A stretch of DNA of 33,710 bases from Chloroflexota bacterium (lineage in GTDB: Bacteria > Chloroflexota > Dormibacteria > Dormibacterales > Dormibacteraceae). Within the stretch, counting starts at the first letter, position 1. The number at the start of each line of letters is the position of its first letter. The notes under the pieces were generated by a model that was given only the letters and a program-made list of their open reading frames with translations, was not told where the DNA came from and searched no databases. Positions 16,244 through 23,188 of this stretch are shown piece by piece. Location of the stretch: contig VBGM01000023.1 of the NCBI GenBank assembly GCA_005880855.1, positions 12,613 to 46,322 of the forward strand, written 5' to 3'. The position numbers and the translations under genes are program-made.

Positions 16244-17430
16244 GCCGCTCGTTCGATCTTCAGGGCGCGCGTGACTGGCACGATCATGCCGCCCTGGACG
16301 AGCAGCGAAAGCAGCACGACGCCGTAGGCGATCGCTGAGACGCGAGTGTCGACACCCGCGACGCCGGCCACGGAGAGCGCGAGCGCAACCGACAGCGCAC
16401 CACGCAGCCCTGCCCAGAATGTGAGATGACGCCACGCCCAGGGGATTGCCCTCGACCTCATAGCCGACGCCGTGAGCAATCCGTAGACGGGGACTGCGCG
16501 TGTCAGCAGCATGATCGCGAAGGTCCCGAGCACCAGTCCAGCCACAGGCAGCAATTTCCACGCGGGCAGGGCAGCGCCGACGAGGATGAAGAGAATCGCG
16601 TTGAGGACGAAGGCGAGCAGGTTCCAGAAGCCCAGCAGCTGCGTACCGTGCAGCTTGCCGGCGGACGATCCATAGCGCGCGATGACTACCCCCGCCGAAA
16701 CCACCGCCACGATGCCCGAGGCGTGGACGAGGTCGGCCGCCAGGTAGCTGCCGTAGGCGATCACGAGCGTTGCGAGAATCTCGAGAGGAGCGTCCTCGGC
16801 GACTCGCACGAGGGCCACGCCCAGGAAACCGACGGCGACCCCGACCGCAGCCCCGCCGATGGTGATGGCGAAGAAGCGCAGCGTCGCATCGCCGAACGAT
16901 GGGTGGCCGGCGACGATGGTCGCGAGCACGGCACTGAACACAGCCACGCCAGTGCCGTCGTTGAAAAGGCTCTCGCCTTCGAGGATCGCGGCGAGCCCGG
17001 CCGGAGCCTTGACCTGGCGGACCAGGGTGACGACCGCGATGGGATCGGTCGCAGCCAGAATCGATCCGAGCAAGAAGCCGCTCGCCCAGCTCAGCCCGAG
17101 CGCGAGGTGGGTCAGCGTCCCGACGAGGAGGACGGTCACGACGACGCCCACGGTCGCCAGCAGGCTCACCGGCAGCAGGCGCAGGCGCAGCTCGGGCAGG
17201 TCAAGCGTCAGGGCCGCCTCGAAGACGAGGCCCGGCACGAAGGCCAGGAGGATGACGTCGGCGCCGACGTGCGGCAGCTGCTCGCCCGGCAGGAGCCCGA
17301 CCAAGACACCGGCGCCGGCCAGCACCACCGGGTACGGCAGCACGCGTGCGCGCCGCGAGACCAGCCCAAGCAGTGTGGCAAGCGCGCCGACGAGGATGAG
17401 CAGCAAAAGAAGGCGCTGCTGGGGCGACAA
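16240..17430 (-). CDS. CPA1-type Na+/H+ antiporter
   Basis: A 396-residue cation:proton antiporter of the CPA1 family (NhaP/NHE-like) with about 12 membrane helices. The ion site is clear: AATDPIAVVTLVRQV with Asp near 129, and LEGESLFNDGTGVAVF with the Asn-Asp pair near 157-158. FILVGAALPAW and WAGLRGALSVALALS are the usual later motifs. No long cytoplasmic C-terminal tail is present. TTG start at 17430, abutting the stop of the upstream hydrolase gene, and GTGA overlap with the downstream glycosyltransferase, so it is translated within the ligase operon. It would export Na+ or K+ in exchange for protons; ion preference cannot be read from sequence. Confidence 0.92.
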   Translation of the reverse strand: MSPQQRLLLLLILVGALATLLGLVSRRARVLPYPVVLAGAGVLVGLLPGEQLPHVGADVILLAFVPGLVFEAALTLDLPELRLRLLPVSLLATVGVVVTVLLVGTLTHLALGLSWASGFLLGSILAATDPIAVVTLVRQVKAPAGLAAILEGESLFNDGTGVAVFSAVLATIVAGHPSFGDATLRFFAITIGGAAVGVAVGFLGVALVRVAEDAPLEILATLVIAYGSYLAADLVHASGIVAVVSAGVVIARYGSSAGKLHGTQLLGFWNLLAFVLNAILFILVGAALPAWKLLPVAGLVLGTFAIMLLTRAVPVYGLLTASAMRSRAIPWAWRHLTFWAGLRGALSVALALSVAGVAGVDTRVSAIAYGVVLLSLLVQGGMIVPVTRALKIERAA

Positions 17431-18168
17431 CTAGATTTCCAGGACCATGCCGTCGCGCGCAGCCTTGACCTCGGTCCCCAGCTTCTGGGTCAGGTTGGCG
17501 GCCAGCTCCCAGGGGTGCGCCCGCCAGACGGTCATGCCGAAGTGCGTGAGGATGGCGAGGCGCGGCTTGGCCTCGCGGATGATGCGTTCGGCGTCGTCGA
17601 GGCAGAGGTGGGGAAGCCCTGATCGGCACTGCATGAGGACCAGGTGGATGATCATCACCTCGGCTTTGTGCTGTTCCGCGATGCCGTCGTAGTACTCCGA
17701 ATCGGTCACCCAACCGAGCCGGTCGCCGAAGCGAAAGCCGAACGTCTCGACCTGGTGCCGGTGCAGCGGGCTGGTGGCGAAGGAGAGGCCGTTGACCGTG
17801 TATGTCGTCACCGGCTGCAAACGCACGACCTCCTCGGGAAAGTGGCGCAGGTAGCGCAGGACCACCGGATCGTCGTCGAGCGCATCGGCGGGGCAGAAGA
17901 GGCGACCGCGGTGGCGGAAGCCGCCGTCGGTCATCGCCTCGACCATCACGTTGACGTCGCCGCAGTGGTCGAGGTGTCGGTGGCTGATGACGATGGCGTC
18001 GAGCTTGGTGAGGTCGACCTTGCGCTTGGCGTACTGGACTACCGCGCCGGGCCCGGGGTCGAGGCTCAAGCGGGCGCCCCCCTCCTCTATGTAAAGACCT
18101 CCGGATGCCGCGATCTGCTTCGCGACCATGAAGCGGGCACCCGCCGTGCCCATGAAAGTGACCTTCAT
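17431..18168 (-). CDS. Metallo-beta-lactamase-fold hydrolase (RNase Z-like)
   Basis: A 245-residue MBL-fold hydrolase. MKVTFMGTAGARF at the N-terminus, VISHRHLDHCGDVN with HxHxDH at 63-68, LGWVTDSEYYDGIAE with the bridging Asp, and ILTHFGMTVW with the last His give a complete two-metal site. The overall pattern is close to RNase Z/ElaC-like and phosphodiesterase-like proteins, but the RNase Z exosite is not evident. The substrate could be a nucleic acid or a small phosphodiester. The start ATG (18168) overlaps the ligase stop as ATGA; the longer open frame upstream lies over the ligase gene and is rejected. Coupling to the ligase hints at nucleic-acid repair, but this is inference. Confidence 0.82.
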   Translation of the reverse strand: MKVTFMGTAGARFMVAKQIAASGGLYIEEGGARLSLDPGPGAVVQYAKRKVDLTKLDAIVISHRHLDHCGDVNVMVEAMTDGGFRHRGRLFCPADALDDDPVVLRYLRHFPEEVVRLQPVTTYTVNGLSFATSPLHRHQVETFGFRFGDRLGWVTDSEYYDGIAEQHKAEVMIIHLVLMQCRSGLPHLCLDDAERIIREAKPRLAILTHFGMTVWRAHPWELAANLTQKLGTEVKAARDGMVLEI

Positions 18169-19820
18169 GTTTCGGCAACCTGACTCAGGGACGTTTCGGT
18201 CTTCTTGCCGAAATAGCGTTCGTACAGCTCCGACACGCGGTTGAGAGTGTCGATCTCGTCCACCGGCTTGTCGTCGCGGATGCGCACGATGCGCGGAAAG
18301 CGCAGGGCGTAGCCGCTCGCGTGACGTCCGGAGTGTTGGATGGAGTCGAAAGCCACCTCGAGCACGACCTCGGGCTTCACGATGCGCGCCCAGCCTCGAT
18401 CCTCGAGCGTGATGGCGAGAAATCGCCTGGTCATGTCGGCGATCTCTGCATCCGTCAGCCCTGTGTAAGCCTTGCCCACGTTGACGAGGCGGCTGCTCGC
18501 GGTGTCCTTGACGGCGAAGGTGTAGTCGGACAGCACCCCCTTTCGCTTGCCGTGCCCCCACTCGACCGCGGTGACGACGACGTCAAGGGTCGCCAGCGGG
18601 CGCTTGAGCTTCAACCACGCGAGGCCGCGCCGCCCTGGCGTGTAGGGGCTCTTCGGGTCCTTCACCATCAATCCTTCGTTACCGCGCTCACGCGTGTCGA
18701 CGAATATGCGGTCCAGGTCATCCGGGCTGGTGGCCTCCTCCAGCCGCGCGAGCAAGAAAGGATGATCGAGGCCCAGCCCTTCGAGGAGACGGCGGCGCTC
18801 TTCCAGCGGTTCATCGAGGAGCGGGCGGCCGTCCAGGTAGAGCAGGTCGAAGATGACGAGCACGACCGGCACCTCGTGGCGCATCTGGTCCGTGACGATC
18901 TTGCGTCCGAGCCGGCGCTGGAGCTCGAAGAACCGCAGCACCCGGCCATCTCGGTGCGCCAGCACCTCGCCGTCGAAGAGAACGTCGTGGCCGATGCGCG
19001 GTGCGCTCTCGGCAAGCTCCGGAAACGCGGCGGTCGTCTCCTTGAGGTCGCGCGAGAAGAGCTCGACCCGCCCCTCCGCGTGGTGGAGCTGGCAGCGGAC
19101 GCCGTCGTACTTCTCCTCGGTCCACACCTTCTCGGCGCCCATGCGCTCGAATGCGTCGGCAGCCGTTTCCACAGGGCTCGCGAGCATGAATCGGACCGGC
19201 TGGAAGAGGGTGACCGCGCTGCTTTCGATCTCGCCGCGCTTCACGCGCACCGCGGTCTCGCCGATGTCCCCGGTGATGAGGTGGACGCGCTTGACCTGGG
19301 TCACGGGAACACCGAACGCCTCGGCGATCGCCGCCTCGACCAGGCCCTCCGACAAGCCGATGCGCATCTCGGTGGAGATGATCTTGACCACGAAGCGCGC
19401 CGCCTCCGGGTGCAAACGCCGAAGGAGCGCTTCCAGGGGCGCCGCCTTGGCCGCACCGCGGGCGCCGCGAATCGCCTCGAGCGTAGCCTCGACCTCCTCC
19501 AGCGGCACGTCCTCGTTTCCGGTGCTGCCCTCCAGCGCCTCGCCCGCCCAGTCGCCCAGGTCGGAGTGCTTGCGGAAGATGCCCTGGAGCTCGTCGTCAT
19601 CACGGCGTGAGACGGATCCAATCGCTTTGCTCAACGTCGACCAGCCAAGGCCGAGCGTTCTCCGCTTGGACGGTCCGAACGGCCTGCCGCTCATGAAAAT
19701 CGCGGCCCTCCGAAGATCGTCATCGTCCAGCGACCGAAAGTACGCCGCGAGCAGGCGCGTTTTCTCGAGGGTTGCGGACGTGCCGCCCACCGCAGCTCCC
19801 GTGCGCGCGAAATCGAGCAT
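18165..19820 (-). CDS. ATP-dependent DNA ligase (archaeal-type, 551 aa)
   Basis: A 551-residue ATP-dependent DNA ligase. The N-terminal DNA-binding domain runs to about residue 205 (KIISTEMRIGLSEGLVEAAI). The nucleotidyltransferase domain carries motif I EEKYDGVR with the adenylated Lys at 237, DGEVLAH (motif III), IFDLLYLDGRPL, EGLMVKDPKSPY (motif IV) and WLKLKRP (motif V). The C-terminal OB-fold ends with VLEVAFDSIQHSGRHASGYALRFPRIVRIRDDK (here only quoted in part by position, residues about 490-520). The length and order match the archaeal-type ligases found in some bacteria besides NAD-dependent LigA, suited to repair rather than replication. ATG 19820 is chosen. First gene of a four-gene coupled operon, divergent from two small cysteine proteins. 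Confidence 0.93.
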   Translation of the reverse strand: MLDFARTGAAVGGTSATLEKTRLLAAYFRSLDDDDLRRAAIFMSGRPFGPSKRRTLGLGWSTLSKAIGSVSRRDDDELQGIFRKHSDLGDWAGEALEGSTGNEDVPLEEVEATLEAIRGARGAAKAAPLEALLRRLHPEAARFVVKIISTEMRIGLSEGLVEAAIAEAFGVPVTQVKRVHLITGDIGETAVRVKRGEIESSAVTLFQPVRFMLASPVETAADAFERMGAEKVWTEEKYDGVRCQLHHAEGRVELFSRDLKETTAAFPELAESAPRIGHDVLFDGEVLAHRDGRVLRFFELQRRLGRKIVTDQMRHEVPVVLVIFDLLYLDGRPLLDEPLEERRRLLEGLGLDHPFLLARLEEATSPDDLDRIFVDTRERGNEGLMVKDPKSPYTPGRRGLAWLKLKRPLATLDVVVTAVEWGHGKRKGVLSDYTFAVKDTASSRLVNVGKAYTGLTDAEIADMTRRFLAITLEDRGWARIVKPEVVLEVAFDSIQHSGRHASGYALRFPRIVRIRDDKPVDEIDTLNRVSELYERYFGKKTETSLSQVAET

Positions 19821-19850
19821 GTCTGGGTACGGTGGCCTATCGTAAGTCGA

Positions 19851-20063
19851 GTGCGTCGGTGCCCCTATCTGGAGGAGCTCGTCAAGGAACGGCGAATGCT
19901 GCTGCGTGTCTACCGTTTCGACTGCCATGTCGATCATCTGTCGAAGCGCAAGTACGCGCTGAGAGACAGCCCGCCGATCTGCGTCCGCAACTTCGAAGAT
20001 TGCCCCCTCTACCAGTCCGAGAAGCGGCGCGAAGATTCCACCATCACGAGGTACACCGATTGA
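19851..20063 (+). CDS. Small four-cysteine protein, possible metal or Fe-S binder
   Basis: A 70-residue protein of no family I can name. It has exactly four cysteines: RCPYLE (Cys 4), FDCHVDH (Cys 25, with His 26 and His 29), PPICVRN (Cys 44) and DCPLY (Cys 51). The Cys-Pro dipeptides at both ends and a Cys-X6-Cys pair suggest a zinc or iron-sulfur site. The rest is charged, with no signal peptide. GTG start at 19851, 30 bp from the divergent ligase start. Its stop overlaps the TTG start of the next small gene by four bases (TTGA), which supports it as a real translated gene. Confidence 0.65.
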   Translation: MRRCPYLEELVKERRMLLRVYRFDCHVDHLSKRKYALRDSPPICVRNFEDCPLYQSEKRREDSTITRYTD

Positions 20064-20452
20064 GCGCGCTCGATGCCCGGCAGCGCGGCAGTAGCTTGAG
20101 CTGCTCCGTCTGCGGCGCGCCTGCGCTCCCGCTCGACGGGATGTGCGTCTTCTGCCACGCACCACTGGATAAAGAGGACGAGCCCAACGAGCTGCTGGAC
20201 TACCTGGTCGAAAGAATCCCAACCGCGAAAGTGAAACGCGGCCAGTGGAATCGCGGCCCTATCAGCGAGCTGACCGTCGATGTTGGCGGTCGCACCTACC
20301 GAGCCCGGTGGGAGAAGGAGAACCTGGAGTTTCAGCCCCCCGTGATGCTCACGGCGTGGCTTGACCTGCTGCTGAGCGGGCTCAGCGATGCGGCCGGCGC
20401 CGACGCCGACCTGCGCCGGGCAGTCCTCCGCTCCGGCTGGGCGCTCCGCTAA
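20060..20452 (+). CDS. Zinc-ribbon protein of unknown function, 130 aa
   Basis: A 130-residue protein with an N-terminal zinc ribbon: CSVCG at about residues 15-19 and CVFC about 13 residues later, a C-X2-C...C-X2-C knuckle pair. An acidic linker (DKEDEPNELLDYLVERIP) follows. The second half is a small beta-rich domain (VKRGQWNRGPISELTVDVGG, RARWEKENLEFQPP) ending in a helical tail. No catalytic motif is seen. It may be an adaptor for protein or nucleic acid. TTG start at 20060 overlaps the preceding small gene; its TAA (20450-20452) overlaps the convergent exonuclease stop by four bases. Placement between the ligase and exonuclease genes suggests a role in the same process, by context only. 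Confidence 0.65.
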   Translation: MSALDARQRGSSLSCSVCGAPALPLDGMCVFCHAPLDKEDEPNELLDYLVERIPTAKVKRGQWNRGPISELTVDVGGRTYRARWEKENLEFQPPVMLTAWLDLLLSGLSDAAGADADLRRAVLRSGWALR

Positions 20453-21414
20453 AGAGCCAAAGCTAGCTGCTCAGTCGCTTCCAGAGCGGAGGCGCGCACG
20501 CCGCGCTTGCGAAGGTGACGCGCGAAGTCCTCGGTGTAGCCATGCACCGTGTAAACCTGGTCGGCGCCTGACAGCTCGACGACCTCCATCAGCTCGTCGA
20601 AGTCGCAGTGGTCCGAGAGATCGAAGGTCGCGTCGGCGCCGAACAGGCGTGCGAACTCCGCGTCCTTGGCCCAGCCGGAAACCAGCGCGGTCCGGTAACG
20701 ACCGAGGCGTCGCACCTCGTCCTTGCCCGCGGGGGGCGCGATCACGACTCGACCGGGTGGCGTCTCGCCGTTGAGCTCGATCCAATCCGGCAGAGGGCTG
20801 CCGGCGCTCTCGTACGAGCGCGCGCAGGGGACGCACCGGCTTTCGAGCGCGAACGAGAAGCCATATGGGGCGAGCGCGAGCATCACCTCCTCGGTCTTGC
20901 CGAGGGCGTGACACAGGAGCACCGGCGTCACGCGGCTGTCGAGCGCGAGACGGCACCAGCGCGCGATCGATTCCACGGTTGAGTCGGGGTCGCCAAACCG
21001 GAAGTGCGGCCGTCCGTATGTGCTCTCCATGACGAGCACGTGCGCCGGGGGCACTCGGGTGACGTGGCCGCCGGGCCGGCGCAGTTTGATGTCGCCCGTG
21101 TACAGGAGGCTGATGCCGTCGTGCTCGAACCGCAGCTGCGCGGAGCCGAGCATGTGGCCCGCGGAGTGCAGCGTCACCATGGCCGGCCCCCGGCGCATCG
21201 GCTCGTCGTAGCCGAGCATCCGCCAGCCGCGCGGCCGGCGCGCTTCCGGGATGAGCGCGAGCGTCTGTGGCGTGAGCAGCGCCTCCTTGTGGCGTCGCGC
21301 GTGGTCGGTGTGCGCGTGCGAGATGAATGCGAACGAGCGCACCACCAGCGGGTCCAGCCACAGGCTGTGCTCGGGCAGCGAGACTCCGTGGTCCCAGACG
21401 ACCTCGCGCGTCAC
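20449..21414 (-). CDS. MBL-fold exonuclease, DNA-ligase-associated type
   Basis: A 321-residue metallo-beta-lactamase/beta-CASP-like nuclease resembling the family annotated as putative exonuclease, DNA ligase-associated (SNM1/CPSF relatives). It has WLDPLVVRSFAFISHAHTDH with HxHxDH at 33-38, HSAGHMLGSAQLRFEHDG, LLYTGDIKLR, VLVMESTYGRPHF and LLCHALGKTEEVM. Near the C-terminus are LSDHCDFDELMEVVELSGAD and VYTVHGYTEDFARHLRKRG. All metal ligands are in place. A DNA substrate is expected from the family and from the ATP-dependent ligase 0.6 kb away. GTG start at 21414 overlaps the nnrE stop as GTGA. It is third in an operon with a SufR-like regulator and nnrE. The helicase and phosphoesterase often found with this family are absent. 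Confidence 0.85.
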   Translation of the reverse strand: MTREVVWDHGVSLPEHSLWLDPLVVRSFAFISHAHTDHARRHKEALLTPQTLALIPEARRPRGWRMLGYDEPMRRGPAMVTLHSAGHMLGSAQLRFEHDGISLLYTGDIKLRRPGGHVTRVPPAHVLVMESTYGRPHFRFGDPDSTVESIARWCRLALDSRVTPVLLCHALGKTEEVMLALAPYGFSFALESRCVPCARSYESAGSPLPDWIELNGETPPGRVVIAPPAGKDEVRRLGRYRTALVSGWAKDAEFARLFGADATFDLSDHCDFDELMEVVELSGADQVYTVHGYTEDFARHLRKRGVRASALEATEQLALAL

Positions 21415-22106
21415 CCCGCGGCAGCCTCCAGTCGGAACCGGTCGGCGGCGGTGAAGAGGGTCGATGGGACATCGATGCCGAGCTCTGCATAGACCTCGAG
21501 CGGCATCCCGATGTCCGCGACCCACAGCTCGCCCGCGAGGCGTGGCCCATCGGCGCGCACGAGGCCGGCTTTCGGCAGGCCTAGGGTGACGGTCGTCCGC
21601 GCCTTCACGGTTGGAGCGTAGGCGACGCCGGTGTCCGCGTCGAGGCCCGACGGCACATCGACGCAGATGACGTGGGCCTCGCAGTCGTTGATCGCATCGA
21701 TCCAGGTGGCGAAGTTGCCTTCGGGTGCCCTCGAGATGCCGGTGCCGAAGATCGCGTCGAGCACCACCTCGGCACTTTCGAACAGGAGTGTCCCAGTGAC
21801 GTCGACGCCCAGCTTGCGCAGCGCCTCGAGCTCTTTGGCCGCCGGGCCGCGGAGTCGGCCTGCTTCGACGCAGGCGACCGAGGCCAAGCGGCCCCAGCGG
21901 TGGAGGTGGCGTGCTGCCGCGAGCCCGTCACCCGCGTTGTTGCCGATGCCACACGCGACCACCGTGCGGCCCTGGCAGAACCTCGCGAGCTGCCAGCCCG
22001 CCGCCTCCATCAGCCAGTCGACCTCGATGCCAAAGCGCTCGTGCGCGAGCGAGTCGGCTTCCTTGACGTTGGCGCTGCTAAGGGTTGGTAGGCCGCTGGA
22101 TGACAA
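21411..22106 (-). CDS. nnrE: NAD(P)H-hydrate epimerase
   Basis: A 231-residue YjeF N-terminal-domain protein that epimerises R- and S-NAD(P)HX so that damaged nicotinamide cofactors can be repaired. Seen are ANVKEADSLAHERFGI, LMEAAG, ACGIGNNAGDGLAAARHL (nucleotide-binding loop), LDAIFGTGISR and VDVPSGLDADTG. Only the epimerase domain is present; the dehydratase (NnrD) half that is fused in many bacteria is missing and must be elsewhere. No ATG or GTG exists at a suitable place: the only sensible start is TTG 22106, overlapping the upstream regulator by 29 bp. Its stop overlaps the exonuclease start by four bases, so it sits mid-operon. Confidence 0.88.
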   Translation of the reverse strand: MSSSGLPTLSSANVKEADSLAHERFGIEVDWLMEAAGWQLARFCQGRTVVACGIGNNAGDGLAAARHLHRWGRLASVACVEAGRLRGPAAKELEALRKLGVDVTGTLLFESAEVVLDAIFGTGISRAPEGNFATWIDAINDCEAHVICVDVPSGLDADTGVAYAPTVKARTTVTLGLPKAGLVRADGPRLAGELWVADIGMPLEVYAELGIDVPSTLFTAADRFRLEAAAG

Positions 22107-22716
22107 AGGAGCAGTAGGGGTCGCGGCGGTGGATGGAGTCCGACTGCGAGACGGCGGTGCCCAGGAGCTGCGAGAAGAGGTGCGGGGTGATGGTGCAGAC
22201 CTGCGGGAATTTGAGCGCGGTGTTGCGGAATGGGCAGTTGTGGATGGTGACCTTGACGCCCTCGGCCGTCTCGGTCTGCTCGGCGAGCGTGCCCGCCCGT
22301 CCGATCCACGCCACCACGCGATGCATCTTGTCGTCGAAGGCAAGACCTTCGAGCGTGGGCGCGATCACCTTGGCGTGCCGGGTGGCCATTCGCGCAAAGA
22401 CCTCGTCGAGGGCGTCAGGGCCGCCCATCTCCTGGACCTCCTGCAACACCATGGAGGCGAGCTGGCCGTATCGCTTCGGGAAGACGGAGTCGGCGCGCTC
22501 CGTGAGGGAGAAGAGCAGGGAGGGGCGGCCGCGGCGCCGGCGCTCCGGATGGCTGACCACGAAGCCGTCGCGCTCGAGGTTCGTGAGGTGCTGGCGGACC
22601 GCGTTGGGGGTGACCCCGAGATCGGTAGCGATGGTTTCGGCGCTGGCGTGGCCCTTACGCCGGAGCAACTCCAGGACTTCCATACGGGTGGAACGGCCGG
22701 CGATGGTGGTGGGCAT
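22078..22716 (-). CDS. SufR-like transcriptional regulator with Fe-S cysteines
   Basis: A 212-residue regulator with an N-terminal winged helix (RMEVLELLRRKGHASAETIA, then LGVTPNAVRQHLTNLERDGF) and wing RRRRGRPSLLFSLTE. The C-terminal half has three cysteines in the SufR arrangement: HNCPFR (Cys 161), PQVCTI (Cys 174, C-X12-C) and DPYCSF (Cys 202). SufR proteins bind a [4Fe-4S] cluster and repress the suf Fe-S assembly operon; here no suf genes are in the window, so the target may be its own operon with nnrE and the exonuclease. ATG start at 22716, divergent from the strong promoter at 22773. Family call is good; cluster binding is inferred from the cysteines. Confidence 0.85.
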   Translation of the reverse strand: MPTTIAGRSTRMEVLELLRRKGHASAETIATDLGVTPNAVRQHLTNLERDGFVVSHPERRRRGRPSLLFSLTERADSVFPKRYGQLASMVLQEVQEMGGPDALDEVFARMATRHAKVIAPTLEGLAFDDKMHRVVAWIGRAGTLAEQTETAEGVKVTIHNCPFRNTALKFPQVCTITPHLFSQLLGTAVSQSDSIHRRDPYCSFVIQRPTNP

Positions 22717-22772
22717 ATCCGGACGCTTCAGGGATGGTAGCAGAGCCCAAGGCTATTTATTACAGGTGGATC

Positions 22773-22800
22773 TTGACAAAATCGAGACGATTCGTAAACT
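22773..22800 (+). promoter_or_regulatory. Sigma-70 promoter of the 102-aa gene
   Basis: A perfect -35 TTGACA (22773-22778), a 16-bp spacer and a -10 TAAACT (22795-22800, five of six to consensus). Transcription would start near 22807, directly before the Shine-Dalgarno GAAGGA (22808-22813), giving a very short leader. This is the best promoter in the window. The opposite strand of the -35 reads TTGTCA, so a divergent promoter for the SufR-like gene may overlap it. Confidence 0.8.
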
Positions 22801-22819
22801 GGGTCCCGAAGGAATGACG

Positions 22820-23128
22820 ATGATCAAGCAAGCCAGCCGCGCAATCGAGCACATGACCGCGAAGGAGCGCCGGATCCAGCGCGCCAAGTACGCGCGCCGG
22901 AACAAGATGCATCTCATCGACAAGCTCCTGAACGAGCTCGAGATGCTCAACCTCGCCGACCAGCGGCAGATGCCGCCGGTGCTGTCGGTTGCCATCAACA
23001 AGGTCATCGAGGAGTCTCCTGAGGTGACCGTCCTGGCGCAGGCAAAGCCTGCCTCTGTGATGGAGGCGATGGACGCCCTGTACGAAATCCAGGACAGCCT
23101 GATGTACAACCAGATCGAGGACGAGTAA
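22820..23128 (+). CDS. Helical 102-aa protein of unknown function behind a strong promoter
   Basis: I do not recognise this protein. It is 102 residues, almost certainly all helical, with a basic N-terminal half (MTAKERRIQRAKYARRNKMH) and an acidic C-terminus ending QIEDE. It has no Cys, signal peptide or membrane segment. The frame is open upstream to GTG 22766 and further, but that part overlaps a consensus promoter. ATG 22820 lies six bases after GAAGGA (22808-22813) and is the supported start; ATG 22814 is too close to it. A GC-rich hairpin follows. The short leader and near-consensus promoter predict abundant expression. The charge split suggests nucleic-acid or ribosome contact, but that is only a guess. 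Confidence 0.75.
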   Translation: MIKQASRAIEHMTAKERRIQRAKYARRNKMHLIDKLLNELEMLNLADQRQMPPVLSVAINKVIEESPEVTVLAQAKPASVMEAMDALYEIQDSLMYNQIEDE

Positions 23129-23155
23129 GAGCTCTCGACCCTCAGAAGGTCAACC

Positions 23156-23184
23156 GAGGCCGGGTTCAGCTTGACCCCGGCCTC
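23156..23184. terminator. Hairpin between convergent genes
   Basis: GAGGCCGGG (23156-23164) pairs perfectly with CCCGGCCTC (23176-23184) around an 11-base loop. An alternative pairing of GGTCAA (from about 23148) with TTGACC (23171-23176) overlaps it. It lies in the 60-bp gap between the 102-aa gene and the convergent propeller gene and probably serves both. The U-tract is poor. Confidence 0.6.
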
Positions 23185-23188
23185 CCGC

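Noticed and set aside
16426-17622. A 398-residue plus-strand frame
   Set aside because: It is antisense to the Na+/H+ antiporter, highly polar and of shadow composition.
22078-22106. Programmed frameshift fusing the SufR-like regulator and nnrE
   Set aside because: A TTG at 22106 gives a sensible nnrE N-terminus, so ordinary overlapping translation is enough.
22766-22819. A longer N-terminus (from GTG 22766) for the 102-aa protein
   Set aside because: The extra codons coincide with a consensus -35/-10 promoter, and the Shine-Dalgarno points to ATG 22820.
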